The notes below the pieces were generated by a model. It was not told where the DNA came from. It did no database searches and saw only the letters and a program-made list of their open reading frames with translations. From an uncultured Verrucomicrobia subdivision 3 bacterium (GTDB taxonomy: Bacteria; Verrucomicrobiota; Verrucomicrobiia; Limisphaerales; UBA11358), in assembly GCA_903878805.1 (NCBI GenBank), contig CAIRJF010000037.1, positions 1 through 53,856 of the forward strand: 53,856 bases of DNA, given 5' to 3'. A program made the position numbers and the translations under genes. Below, piece after piece: positions 1-9,657 of this stretch; within the stretch, counting starts at the first letter, position 1, and every line of letters begins with the position of its first letter.

Positions 1-153
1 ACGCTGGGCACGGCGCTGACGCCTTACATCAAGCTGAACTCCGCCGGCAGCCTCCCGGCCTGCCCCGCGAGCGGCACTTATGTGTTGAGCTCGGTTGGCA
101 CAAGCCCGACCTGCTCTTTGAGCACGCTCACCCCGGCGCACCGGATGCAATAA
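1..153 (+). CDS. prepilin-like (type II secretion pseudopilin) protein, C-terminal fragment
   Basis: An open frame enters from the left edge and ends with TAA at 151-153, giving about 50 residues. The tail has a pair of cysteines around a Gly-Thr-Tyr-Val and Val-Gly-Thr-Ser-Pro-Thr-Cys pattern, which matches the C-terminus of prepilin-type cleavage/methylation domain proteins that are numerous in Verrucomicrobia and Planctomycetes. In such proteins the N-terminal helix anchors a pilus-like fibre; that part lies outside the window, so only the tail supports the call. The next gene starts well downstream on the same strand and is functionally unrelated. Confidence 0.6.
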   Translation, partial: TLGTALTPYIKLNSAGSLPACPASGTYVLSSVGTSPTCSLSTLTPAHRMQ

Positions 154-332
154 ACGGCTGGCCGATTAACTAGGTGTGGCAAGAATCTGGACAGCACCGT
201 CAAAAAATTAGACAGCGTGCGTTACCTGAAAAATCCGAATTAGGTTCTTGTTCACCGGCGGCGGAGTTCTGGCACGTTAGCGGTTGCGCCGCCGAACTTG
301 CAAACCGCGCCTTTTTCAGCTTTCATGGCGGT

Positions 333-1898
333 GTGTCGCGACCATTTGGCCTGCTGATTTTAATCGGAATTTTGCTGACCGCGCGGGAAACCCTCGGCGC
401 GGAATCCGCCGAGGTGAATCTTGATTACGTCGCGCAGCGCGCCCTCGAACGCGCCAAATCGCCGTTCCACTCACCGCGCGCCGATTTGCCAAAGGTGCTG
501 CGCCAAGACAATCTGGACTACGACAAATACCGCGAAATCCGTTTCCGCCGCGAGCGCGCATTGTGGTCGCCGGATCAACTGCCCTTCCGCGTGGAATTTT
601 TTCATCCCGGCTATCTTTATCAAGAGCCGGTTCATGTCAACGAGTTCACCCTCACGCACACGCAGCCCATCCGTTTCGTCCAGGATTTTTTTGATTACGG
701 CAAACTCGACATCGCCGGCCAGATTCCGACCAAGACCGGTTACGCCGGCTTCCGTATTTTGTATGCGCTTAACGAGCCGGGGCAGCTCGACGAACTCGGC
801 GCATTTCTCGGCGCGAGTTATTTCCGGCTGCTTGGAAAAAATCTGCGTTACGGCGAATCCGCCCGCGGCCTCGCGCTCGATTCCGGCGAAGGCGACCGCA
901 ACGAGGAATTTCCCATCTTCACCGACTGGTGGCTCGGCAAGCCGCAGAAGGACGACAGCGAACTCCGGCTTTACGCCATCCTCGACAGCGTGAGTTGCGT
1001 CGGCGCGTATGAATTTTTCATCAAGCCCGGCGACACGACCACTGCGAGCATCCGCGCCGTTTTATATTTTCGCGAAACGAACAACGTCATTGCCGTAGAT
1101 AAAAATCGCAAGCCATCCAAAACCATCGGTCTCGCGCCGCTGACCAGCATGTTTTGGTTTGGCAAAGACACCGAGCGCAAGTTCGATGACTACCGCACCG
1201 AAGTTCACGACAGCGACGGCCTGCTCGTCCACATGGGCAACGGCGAAACTTTTTGGCGGCCGCTCGACAACCCGCCCGCCACGCGCCATCAGGTTTTTCA
1301 CGCGCCGAACATCAAAGGCTTTGGCCTGCTCCAACGCGAAAGAAATTTCGCCGCGTATCAGGACTCGTTCAATTTGTATCACCAAGTCCCGAGTGTTTGG
1401 GTTGAGCCGGAAGGCAATTGGGGCGACGGCGATTTGCACCTCGTCGAATTGAGCACCAGCTACGAAGGCCTTGATAATATTGTCGCTTTTTGGGATCCGA
1501 AAAATAAACCCGCGCCGCTCCAGCCATTTCGTTTCGGCTACACGCTGCACTGGGAAGGCGGCGACGCCGATGTGAGGCGCTCCGAAAATCGCATCGTTTC
1601 CACGCGCATCGGACCGGACGCGCAATTTGGCGGACGGCAGTTCGTCATTGATTTCGACGGCCCAAAACTTGACGCCATTCCTGAAAATAAACCGCCGACG
1701 GTGGTTGCGAATTGCAGCGGCGGCGCGCGCATCGTAGACAGCTTTGTCACGCGTAATAATTTTCTCGGAACGTGGCGCGTGATTCTGAAAATGATTCCAC
1801 CCGCCGGCAGCAAAGACGCGATTGACCTGCGCTGCTCGTTGCAGCAAGGCACAAACAAAGTCGGCGAAACCTGGGTTTATCAATGGAGCCCGCCCTGA
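333..1898 (+). CDS. opgG: OpgG/MdoG periplasmic glucan biosynthesis protein
   Basis: Periplasmic protein needed to build osmoregulated periplasmic glucans, thought to act on the beta-glucan backbone exported by OpgH. The sequence follows E. coli OpgG along its whole length: the opening Asp-Tyr-Val-Ala-Gln region, GASYFR, SARGLA, EEFP, LTSMF, GFGLLQR and a closing ETW-YQ. The frame is open back to a GTG at 174, but that would add about 50 poorly conserved residues. GTG at 333 gives 521 residues, close to the usual 510, and begins directly with a signal peptide (hydrophobic core LLILIGILL, cleavage near Gly-Ala|Glu). The start remains uncertain because neither candidate has a good ribosome binding site. 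The 3' end overlaps the next gene by 16 bases, so this is an operon with the two genes that follow. Confidence 0.9.
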   Translation: MSRPFGLLILIGILLTARETLGAESAEVNLDYVAQRALERAKSPFHSPRADLPKVLRQDNLDYDKYREIRFRRERALWSPDQLPFRVEFFHPGYLYQEPVHVNEFTLTHTQPIRFVQDFFDYGKLDIAGQIPTKTGYAGFRILYALNEPGQLDELGAFLGASYFRLLGKNLRYGESARGLALDSGEGDRNEEFPIFTDWWLGKPQKDDSELRLYAILDSVSCVGAYEFFIKPGDTTTASIRAVLYFRETNNVIAVDKNRKPSKTIGLAPLTSMFWFGKDTERKFDDYRTEVHDSDGLLVHMGNGETFWRPLDNPPATRHQVFHAPNIKGFGLLQRERNFAAYQDSFNLYHQVPSVWVEPEGNWGDGDLHLVELSTSYEGLDNIVAFWDPKNKPAPLQPFRFGYTLHWEGGDADVRRSENRIVSTRIGPDAQFGGRQFVIDFDGPKLDAIPENKPPTVVANCSGGARIVDSFVTRNNFLGTWRVILKMIPPAGSKDAIDLRCSLQQGTNKVGETWVYQWSPP

Positions 1899-2497
1899 AA
1901 ATTCTGCCGGACGTTTCCGGCGAGATCGCCGGGCGTTCGCTGGAGGAATGGAACGCGGCATATGTGAAAGTGGAAAATTATTTTCACGCGTTGCGTATCC
2001 GCAACAAGCCATTGCTTGGCCAGCTTGTCCTGCGCGTGCTCGAACGCGCCCAACGTCGCGCGCCCGCAGAACCAAATCGCAGCGCCACGGAAATTGCCGC
2101 CGAAGAAATGGATCGGATCGTCACCGACTGGTTTGGCGAATTGCTGCAAACTTCGCCAATCGGCAGCGAACAAACCCTTTCCACGCGCGGTCGCCTTGCG
2201 CTATTGCTCGCAGACATGCCGGGCAAATGGCAGGATCAATTTCTGCGTCCCGGTCCGTGGCCGTCGGAATTCGTCGAATCCATGCGCGAAAGCTTCTTTC
2301 TTGCCGGCCCAGATTTTCAATTGTCCAAAATGACGCCCCGTCCGCTCGACCTCGGCCCGTTCACTACGCTGACTAATTTCAGCAAGCTACCTTACGTCCG
2401 CATGGCACTCGCGTGGGCATTTTTCGCGCTGCTGCTCATCGCGGTTTTCTGGCTCACGCACGGCGGCTTCGAGCAGGTGAAATCCTGGTTCGATTAA
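1883..2497 (+). CDS. uncharacterised membrane protein between opgG and opgH
   Basis: A 204-residue protein with no family I can name. It overlaps the end of opgG by 16 bases, and its TAA is followed immediately by the ATG of opgH, so the three are almost certainly co-transcribed and translationally coupled. Residues 1 to about 170 look soluble and charged; a single membrane helix (FFALLLIAVFWLTHG) lies near residues 175-195 with a short tail. The OpgH encoded next lacks the roughly 130-residue N-terminal region found before the first membrane helix of E. coli OpgH. This protein may be a split-off equivalent or a dedicated partner, which is inference from position only. Confidence 0.8.
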   Translation: MEPALKILPDVSGEIAGRSLEEWNAAYVKVENYFHALRIRNKPLLGQLVLRVLERAQRRAPAEPNRSATEIAAEEMDRIVTDWFGELLQTSPIGSEQTLSTRGRLALLLADMPGKWQDQFLRPGPWPSEFVESMRESFFLAGPDFQLSKMTPRPLDLGPFTTLTNFSKLPYVRMALAWAFFALLLIAVFWLTHGGFEQVKSWFD

Positions 2498-4651
2498 ATG
2501 CCTGACGCACCCAACATTACTGCTGTAACTCCGCCCCGGCTCCGGCGAGGCTGGCGGTTGTTTTTATTTTTTTCCTCGGCGGTGCTGCTCACCGGCTTCG
2601 TCTCGATGCTCTTCGCCGATTTGCTCTGGCGCACCGGCTGGAGCGCGTCGCGCACCGTGTTGCTGGTGCTGTTCATCATTTTGTTTTTGCTCACGGCCAT
2701 CGGCTGTATGCACGGTGTCTATGGGTTTTTCATCCGCACCTTCGGCACGAATCGCCGCATCACTGCGCTAAAAAATTTCAAGGAGCAAAAAATTGATGGC
2801 ACGAGCACCGCCATCATTTTTCCGATTTACAACGAAGATTCCGTCCGTGTGCTCGAAGGTTTACGCGCGACCTACGAATCGCTCGAACGCACCGGCCAGC
2901 TTGCTCAATTCGATTTTTTTATTTTAAGCGACTCGACCAATCCCGACCGCTGGGTCGAGGAAGAAGCGCGCTGGTCGGAACTCGTGCGCGACCTCGACGC
3001 GCTCGGAAAAATTTATTACCGCCGCCGCCTGTTCAACGAAGCGCGCAAGAGCGGCAACGTCCGCGACTTTCTCAACACTTGGGGCATGCGCTACCGCTAT
3101 TTTATTTGCTGCGATGCCGACAGCGTGATGCGCGGCGAAACGCTTGTGGACTTGGTGAAATTGATGGAGGCGCATCCGACCGTCGGCCTGATCCAGACCG
3201 TGCCTTCGCTTGTGAATGCGGAAAGTTTGTTTGGCCGCATCCAGCAATTTGCCAACCGCCTTTACGCGCCGGTTTTTATTGCGGGACTGAATTATTGGGC
3301 GCTCGATTTTGGAAATTACTGGGGCCACAACGCCATCATCCGCACCGAACCGTTCATGCAATTTTGCGATCTGCCGTCGCTGCCCGGACGCAAACCCTTC
3401 GGCGGACAAATTCTCTCGCACGATTTCGTCGAAGCCGCGCTGATGCTCCGCGAAAATTGGGCCGTCTGGCTCGCCTATGATTTGGAAGGCAGCTACGAAG
3501 AAGCGCCGCAGGCGCTCATTGAAAACGCCCAGCGCGAACGCCGCTGGTGCCAGGGAAATTTGCAACACGGCCTTGTGCTTTTTGCGAAAGGTTTGCGCGG
3601 CGTGAGCCGGATGCACTTGATTTTGGGAATTTTTGGCTACGTCGCCAGTCCGCTCTGGCTCGCGTTCCTCATCACGTTTGACTGGATTTACTTCGCCCAA
3701 AAAATGACCGGCCTTTCGGACATCACCGTGGATTCTTTCAATCCGTATCTGAAAAACTGGAGCGGCACGGCGCACGCATTTTTGATTTTCATGATTTGCA
3801 TGGTCGTCATCATGCTGCCGAAATTTCTCTCGCTCATTGACCTCGCCAACGACTGGCCGCGCCGCAAACTTTTCGGCGGGTTGCTCAACGCCACCGGTGG
3901 CGTGATCTGCGAAACCATTTTTTCCACGCTGCACGCGCCGCTGCTGATGCTCTGGCACACGCGATTCGTGGTGACGAACATCGCTGGCATCAGCGTCGGC
4001 TGGACGACGCAAAAACGTTCCGCCGACGGCACCGACTGGTTTTACGCCGCGCAACGCCACTGGGGTCACACGCTCATCGGCCTCGTGTGGGGCTGGTTCA
4101 CTTGGGAACTCGACCCCGGACTTTTTTGGTGGTTCACGCCGCTGCTGGCGGGGATGTTTTTCTCGATTCCTTTGAGTGTGCTGACAAGCCGTCGCGGTCT
4201 GGGTGCGCGCGCCAAAAGCGCCGGACTTTTTTTGACACCGGAAGAAACCGCACCACCGATGGAACTCATCTCCCTGCGCTCGCGCATGAAAATCCACGAG
4301 CTGACCGAAGACAAATCGCCGCGTTGCCGCGTTCACGCCGGGCTCGCCGCCGCCGTCCTCGATCCGTATGTGAATGCGATTCACGTCACGCTGTTGCGAG
4401 AAAAACAATTGAATCCCGTCTATGCGGAACATTTCACCAAAATTGGCGCAGGCACGGACGCGGTGCGCGAACTCGGCGAAAAACTTTTGTCGGGCGGACC
4501 GGAAAAATTAAATTCGTCCGAGCGCATGACTGTGATGGCCGACCAACGCGTCATGGTGTGGCTGCATCAACAAGCGTGGTTGCGGCCCGAAGAAAAACTA
4601 GCGCCCTGGTGGCGCGCGATGATCCGCGAATTCAGCCACCGGGAAAATTGA
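2498..4651 (+). CDS. opgH: OpgH/MdoH membrane glucosyltransferase
   Basis: Inner-membrane family 2 glucosyltransferase that polymerises UDP-glucose into the beta-glucan backbone of osmoregulated periplasmic glucans. Two membrane helices occupy about residues 20-45 and 52-78. The GT2 catalytic set follows: SDS near 145, DADS near 206-209, SHDF near 307-310 and QRERRW at 345-350. Further membrane helices span the C-terminal half. At 717 residues it is about 130 shorter than E. coli OpgH (847), all missing from the N-terminus, where the protein of the preceding gene may substitute. The ATG at 2498 directly abuts the previous stop, and no other in-frame start improves the fit. Confidence 0.93.
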   Translation: MPDAPNITAVTPPRLRRGWRLFLFFSSAVLLTGFVSMLFADLLWRTGWSASRTVLLVLFIILFLLTAIGCMHGVYGFFIRTFGTNRRITALKNFKEQKIDGTSTAIIFPIYNEDSVRVLEGLRATYESLERTGQLAQFDFFILSDSTNPDRWVEEEARWSELVRDLDALGKIYYRRRLFNEARKSGNVRDFLNTWGMRYRYFICCDADSVMRGETLVDLVKLMEAHPTVGLIQTVPSLVNAESLFGRIQQFANRLYAPVFIAGLNYWALDFGNYWGHNAIIRTEPFMQFCDLPSLPGRKPFGGQILSHDFVEAALMLRENWAVWLAYDLEGSYEEAPQALIENAQRERRWCQGNLQHGLVLFAKGLRGVSRMHLILGIFGYVASPLWLAFLITFDWIYFAQKMTGLSDITVDSFNPYLKNWSGTAHAFLIFMICMVVIMLPKFLSLIDLANDWPRRKLFGGLLNATGGVICETIFSTLHAPLLMLWHTRFVVTNIAGISVGWTTQKRSADGTDWFYAAQRHWGHTLIGLVWGWFTWELDPGLFWWFTPLLAGMFFSIPLSVLTSRRGLGARAKSAGLFLTPEETAPPMELISLRSRMKIHELTEDKSPRCRVHAGLAAAVLDPYVNAIHVTLLREKQLNPVYAEHFTKIGAGTDAVRELGEKLLSGGPEKLNSSERMTVMADQRVMVWLHQQAWLRPEEKLAPWWRAMIREFSHREN

Positions 4652-6067
<1,416 letters not shown>

Positions 6068-6105
6068 TGTCCTAGCGGACTGCCACTATAATAATAAAAT
6101 TCCAT

Positions 6106-6136
6106 ACCGGAAGCCGTTCGTGGCTTCCGGTTTTTG
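6106..6136 (+). terminator. Rho-independent terminator of eno
   Basis: A 10-bp perfect stem (ACCGGAAGCC / GGCTTCCGGT) with a 6-base loop is followed directly by TTTTT, 39 bases after the enolase stop. Confidence 0.85.
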
Positions 6137-6223
6137 CTTTGAGTCACGGCGGTGGCGAGATAAGGTGTTCACCTGATTGTTCACTCGAAGAAATTTGTTA
6201 AATTGAAACTCTAAAAATTAATA

Positions 6224-6772
6224 ATGAAAAAATTATTCGTTGTTGCCGCTCTTGTTATCAGTGCCGCCAGTTTGCAGGCGGAGGAACATGGCTTTCAGGC
6301 TTCGCTCACGCCGGACATCGCGGTGCATCCGAAAACAGACCAGATCAACGGACTCGCGTTGAGCATCTGGGGGGAGAACCCGCAATCCGGCGTCGCGCTC
6401 GGCTTTGTCAACGGCAGCACGGGTGACAGCAAGGGTTTTACCTGGAGCTTGTTCAACTACGCTGATTCCTACACCGGCGTCGCATGGGGCTTGGTAAATT
6501 ACAGCACGACGAGTTTCACCGGCTGGCAAGGCGGCATCCTTTTTTGTCCGTGTATCGTGAACGTCTCGAAAGGCACGTTCACGGGTTTTCAGGAAGGCGT
6601 GGTCAACGTCGCGCAGGAATTTCACGGCTTCCAACTCGCGCTGGTGAACTACACGGAAAAACTTCACGGTGTGCAAATCGGTCTCGTCAACATCGCGCTG
6701 AACAATCCGTGGTTCCATGATTTCCCGGACAAACTGGCGACAGGTTTTCCCATCGTGAACTGGTCGTTCTAA
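6224..6772 (+). CDS. secreted surface-repeat protein (LA_2272-like), copy 1
   Basis: A 182-residue protein with an N-terminal signal peptide (MKKLFVVAALVISAASLQAE, cut near LQA|EE). The mature part is built from units of about 20 residues with the pattern Gly-(Leu/Phe/Val)-Val-Asn, a short variable stretch, then Phe/His-Gly-X-Gln/Trp. This resembles the LA_2272-type surface repeats, a family without known biochemistry. It has a tandem paralogue 82 bases downstream that lacks one repeat unit; the extra unit here contains a Cys-Pro-Cys. The sequence before the ATG is AT-rich with no Shine-Dalgarno. The cellular location (periplasm, outer membrane or surface) is inferred from the signal peptide only. 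Confidence 0.82.
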   Translation: MKKLFVVAALVISAASLQAEEHGFQASLTPDIAVHPKTDQINGLALSIWGENPQSGVALGFVNGSTGDSKGFTWSLFNYADSYTGVAWGLVNYSTTSFTGWQGGILFCPCIVNVSKGTFTGFQEGVVNVAQEFHGFQLALVNYTEKLHGVQIGLVNIALNNPWFHDFPDKLATGFPIVNWSF

Positions 6773-6854
6773 AATTTTTAATACGGCTAAATGAATTGCT
6801 TTGACGACTGCGTTGCCCTAAAACAAACGCGCAGTCCAAACTAAAAACCAACAC

Positions 6855-7346
6855 ATGAAAAAACTAATCCTCCTCGCGGCACTCGTTGCCGCCATCACCA
6901 ACGTCAAGGCCTCCGACGAGCCATTCTTTCAGGCCTCGTTGACGCCCGACATCGCCATCCACAGCAAGACCACTGAAATCAGCGGCATCTGCTTGAGCAT
7001 CTGGGGTGAAAATCCGCAGAGCGCGCTGGCGCTCGGTTTCGTCAACGGCAGCACCGGCGACAGCAAAGGTTTTACCTGGTCGTTCTTTGTCAATTACGAC
7101 GAGACCTACACCGGGGTGGCTTGGTCGCTGGTGAACTACAGCAAGGTGAAATTCACCGGCTGGCAGGACGGCTTTGTGAATGTCGCCAACGAATTCCACG
7201 GCCTCCAATGGGGTTTCGTGAACTACACGAAAGAGTTGCACGGCGTGCAGATCGGCCTCGTCAATGTCGCGCTGAACAATCCGTGGTTCAAGGAATTCCC
7301 GGACAAGCTCGCCACGGGCTTTCCGATTGTGAACTGGTCGTTCTAA
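6855..7346 (+). CDS. secreted surface-repeat protein (LA_2272-like), copy 2
   Basis: A 163-residue paralogue of the preceding gene, in the same orientation. It has a signal peptide (MKKLILLAALVAAITNVKAS) and nearly the same mature sequence; the last 40 or so residues (HGVQIGLVN, NNPWF, DKLATGFPIVNWSF) are almost identical. Compared with copy 1 it lacks a block of about 22 residues corresponding to one repeat, so the pair arose by tandem duplication followed by repeat loss or gain. The start has no Shine-Dalgarno but an A-rich leader. Function is unknown. Confidence 0.82.
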   Translation: MKKLILLAALVAAITNVKASDEPFFQASLTPDIAIHSKTTEISGICLSIWGENPQSALALGFVNGSTGDSKGFTWSFFVNYDETYTGVAWSLVNYSKVKFTGWQDGFVNVANEFHGLQWGFVNYTKELHGVQIGLVNVALNNPWFKEFPDKLATGFPIVNWSF

Positions 7347-7361
7347 AAACATCTTCTGTTT

Positions 7362-7763
7362 TCAAAAACCCTGCTTGCACAGCCACCACACCGCGACCAT
7401 GATCGCAATGCTGGCGAGCGACATCCAAAACCACGACACAACTATGAACGACACCGTCATCATCGCCACGCCGCCGATGAACGGCATGACCTCCCACTGC
7501 TTGCGCGCGTAAAGCAGATAACCGCCCGCCACCGCGCCCCAAAACATCGAGGCAAACAAAAAATGTTCATGCATCAGGCTGTCGGACTGGCCGCCATTTT
7601 TTTTCAACAACTCGGTCAACTGTTTCGTCGCCGGATTATCATCGGTGACGGTGGGGTCGGGAAAATTCGCGTCTGCCGGCGCGGGCGAGTTGGTGGCGAA
7701 AAGCGAGAAGGCGAACAACATTGACAGGCAAGTCAGGAAAAATTTGGGTAGCGCACTTCTCAT
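7362..7763 (-). CDS. small membrane protein, unknown function
   Basis: A 133-residue protein starting at the ATG complementary to 7761-7763. It opens with a signal-like hydrophobic stretch (FFLTCLSMLFAFSLFA) ending at Ala-Thr-Asn. A polar linker of about 40 residues follows, and then three closely spaced membrane segments in the last 70 residues (SMFWGAVAGGYLLY, FIGGVAMMTVSFIVVSWFW, LASIAIMVAVWWLC). I do not recognise the family. The open frame extends upstream to 7991, but that part is antisense to the divergent DUF2892 gene and looks non-coding. It converges on the surface-repeat gene with a 15-base gap. Confidence 0.7.
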   Translation of the reverse strand: MRSALPKFFLTCLSMLFAFSLFATNSPAPADANFPDPTVTDDNPATKQLTELLKKNGGQSDSLMHEHFLFASMFWGAVAGGYLLYARKQWEVMPFIGGVAMMTVSFIVVSWFWMSLASIAIMVAVWWLCKQGF

Positions 7764-7826
7764 CCGGCAACGATTCTCGCGCTGCTGGCACGCTTCGTAA
7801 AGAAAAACTGCGCTGCCGCGCGCGGC

Positions 7827-7854
7827 TTGCCACGGAAATTTTCTGTGGTAGATT
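7827..7854 (+). promoter_or_regulatory. candidate promoter, -10 box 6 bases before GTG 7861
   Basis: TTGCCA at 7827-7832, a 16-base spacer, TAGATT at 7849-7854, then 6 bases to the GTG start. This is one of several pairs in the window with the same 6-base distance; it would give a leaderless mRNA. Confidence 0.45.
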
Positions 7855-7860
7855 TTGGCC

Positions 7861-8073
7861 GTGAGGAATTTTTTCCGCCCCAACCTCAAACGCACCGGCC
7901 GCATCGCCCGCGGTGTGATCGGGACGATTTGCCTCACCGTCGGCATCTTTATCTGCGTGGATAGCGAATTGTGGTTCGGCTGGATTTTCATCGCTGCCGG
8001 ACTGTTTGCGATTTACGAAGCGTTGAGCGGCTGGTGCATCGCCCGCGCCTGCGGCATCAAGACAAAAATCTAA
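7861..8073 (+). CDS. DUF2892 (YgaP-like transmembrane domain) protein
   Basis: A 70-residue protein with two membrane helices (VIGTICLTVGIFIC and LWFGWIFIAAGLFAIYEAL) and a terminal Gly-Trp-Cys-x-x-x-x-x-Cys-Gly-Ile, the layout of the DUF2892/YgaP-type inner-membrane domain. The role is unknown; relatives are often fused to or near rhodanese domains, none of which is seen here. TTG at 7855 is an alternative start two codons upstream. GTG 7861 is preferred because it fits the promoter spacing. The gene is divergent from the membrane protein on its left and convergent with ubiA on its right. Confidence 0.72.
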   Translation: MRNFFRPNLKRTGRIARGVIGTICLTVGIFICVDSELWFGWIFIAAGLFAIYEALSGWCIARACGIKTKI

Positions 8074-8089
8074 AGCAAATTTTCTTCAA

Positions 8090-8152
8090 GCAAAGGCGCA
8101 AAGATTTTCGGCAGTGATTTTATATAAGAATTTCCTTCGCGCCTTTGCGTGA
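8090..8152. repeat. inverted repeat between convergent genes; dispersed 14-mer
   Basis: GCAAAGGCGC at 8090-8099 pairs perfectly with GCGCCTTTGC at 8139-8148 across 39 bases. The right arm extends to GCGCCTTTGCGTGA (8139-8152), which recurs exactly at 50167-50180 just before uvrC. It lies between the convergent DUF2892 and ubiA genes. It may be a short repetitive element of the REP type; the loop is long for a terminator. Confidence 0.5.
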
Positions 8153-8153
8153 A

Positions 8154-9050
8154 TCACCGCAGCCGGAATCCTCCTTGGAAAATTATTTCCGCCGCCACGA
8201 CCACTAGAAATATTACGCCGACCAACGCGTTCAGCCGAAAAAAAGCGTTGTTAATCCAATTCAAACTGCGACGGCGCGCAATCCAGTGTTCCATCACAAG
8301 GCAGGCGAGAATGACGAGCCAGCCGATGAGATACGCGATGCGAAAATGACATAGCAAACCGAAGCCGAGCAGCACGCCGCACATCGCGATGTGCGCGAGA
8401 AACGCCGCGCCCAAGGCGTTTTGCGGCCCCCACGCCACGACGAGCGAGCGCAGGCCGTGCGACTTGTCGAATTCGTAATCTTGCAGCGCGTAGATGATGT
8501 CGAAGCCGACGAGCCACAGCACGACGGCGACGGCAAGCAAAGTCATCTGCAAAATTTCCAGCGCGGAAACATTCGCTCCTTTCACCGCCAGCCACGCGCC
8601 GATAGGCGCGAGCGCGAGCGCGATGCCGAGAAAAACATGCGTGTAATCTGTGAACCGTTTTGTTAGCGAGTAAAAACAAACCAGCACGAGGGCGACGGGC
8701 GAAAAATAAAAGCAGACCGGATTCAGAAAATAACTTGCAGCAATCAAACCGGCGGCTGCCAAGACACAAAGTGAAACGGCGCTGAACAAGGAAATTGTTC
8801 CCGCCGGTAAATGACGGTTGGCCGTGCGCGGATTCAGCGCGTCGAATTTGCGGTCAACGATGCGATTGAACGCCATCGCACACGTCCGTGCACAAACCAT
8901 CGCCGCCAAAATCAGTCCGAATACGCGCCAACCCGGCCAACCGCGATTGTCGCGCGCGGCCACGAGCATTGCCGCCAGCGCGAACGGCAGCGCAAAAACC
9001 GTGTGCGAAAAGCGCACGAAGCTGCCCCACTTTTGAATCACTGCAATCAT
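8154..9050 (-). CDS. UbiA-family prenyltransferase (UbiA or MqnP type)
   Basis: Integral membrane enzyme attaching a polyprenyl chain to an aromatic quinone precursor. Both Asp-rich motifs are present: NRIVDRKFD (NxxxDxxxD) and DIIYALQDYEFD, among about eight membrane helices in 298 residues. The N-terminal block (RFSHTVFALPFA) resembles the ubiA_other group that includes MqnP of the futalosine menaquinone route, so menaquinone synthesis is at least as likely as ubiquinone. The ATG at 9050-9048 overlaps the ubiX stop as ATGA, giving tight coupling; an ATG-less extension to 9068 is possible but would lie inside ubiX. Confidence 0.88.
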   Translation of the reverse strand: MIAVIQKWGSFVRFSHTVFALPFALAAMLVAARDNRGWPGWRVFGLILAAMVCARTCAMAFNRIVDRKFDALNPRTANRHLPAGTISLFSAVSLCVLAAAGLIAASYFLNPVCFYFSPVALVLVCFYSLTKRFTDYTHVFLGIALALAPIGAWLAVKGANVSALEILQMTLLAVAVVLWLVGFDIIYALQDYEFDKSHGLRSLVVAWGPQNALGAAFLAHIAMCGVLLGFGLLCHFRIAYLIGWLVILACLVMEHWIARRRSLNWINNAFFRLNALVGVIFLVVVAAEIIFQGGFRLR

Positions 9051-9604
9051 TCTTTTTCTTCCGCCCAACGCGGCGCGATTTTGTTCGGCAACCCCATGTG
9101 ATCAAGCACGCGCGCAACGACGGTGTCCACGAGTTCAACAATGGTTTTGGCGCCGGAATAAAAACTAGGATTGGCCGGAATCAACGTCGCGCCCGCCAAC
9201 AAAAGCAGTTCCATGTTTTTTACCTGAATGAGATTCAGCGGCGTTTCGCGCGGGACGAGAATAAGTTTTTTCTTTTCCTTCAACACCACGTCGGCGGCGC
9301 GCTGCAAAACGTCTTCGCTGTAACCGTGCGCGATGCGGCCCATCGTGCCCATCGTGCAGGGAATCACGACCATCACGTCCGGCGGATTCGAGCCGCTGGC
9401 GAACGGGGCGTTCATGCTTTTCAAACTGTGCGGCGTCACGCCTTCAGGAAATTTCAATCCGCCCGGCAGTTCCTCGGCGACGACCTGCTGCGCGTAGTTG
9501 CTCAACACGACATGGATTTCATGTTCGCGCGGATTCAAGTTGTCGAGCAGCCGTTGCGCGTAAAGTGCGCCGCTGGCTCCGGTGATGGCGACAAGAATTT
9601 TCAC
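9047..9604 (-). CDS. ubiX: UbiX-family flavin prenyltransferase
   Basis: Cytoplasmic enzyme that makes prenylated FMN, the cofactor of UbiD-type decarboxylases in quinone synthesis. The 185-residue product starts with KILVAITGASGALY (flavin-binding loop) and continues through VIPCTMGTMGRIAHGYSEDVLQRAADV, LVPRETPLN and MELLLLAGATLIPANPSFY, all typical of UbiX. The GTG at 9604 is chosen because the conserved N-terminus begins there; upstream frame to 9682 overlaps the divergent amidase promoter. It is the first gene of a two-gene operon with the prenyltransferase. No ubiD homologue is in the window. Confidence 0.92.
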   Translation of the reverse strand: MKILVAITGASGALYAQRLLDNLNPREHEIHVVLSNYAQQVVAEELPGGLKFPEGVTPHSLKSMNAPFASGSNPPDVMVVIPCTMGTMGRIAHGYSEDVLQRAADVVLKEKKKLILVPRETPLNLIQVKNMELLLLAGATLIPANPSFYSGAKTIVELVDTVVARVLDHMGLPNKIAPRWAEEKE

Positions 9605-9611
9605 TGCGCAC

Positions 9612-9640
9612 AGTTTGCCGCAAATCGCCGCCGCAAACAA
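9612..9640 (-). promoter_or_regulatory. candidate promoter of ubiX
   Basis: On the minus strand TTGTTT, a 17-base spacer and CAAACT, ending 7 bases before the ubiX GTG. The -10 match is weak; the position agrees with the near-start promoters seen elsewhere here. Confidence 0.3.
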
Positions 9641-9657
9641 GTCGCGCGCAAAACAGC

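Noticed and set aside
2924-4432. Long open frame antisense to opgH (about 500 codons)
   Set aside because: Its translation is Arg/His/Ala-rich with no domain, and opgH on the other strand is a clear conserved gene. Long antisense frames are common in GC-rich DNA.
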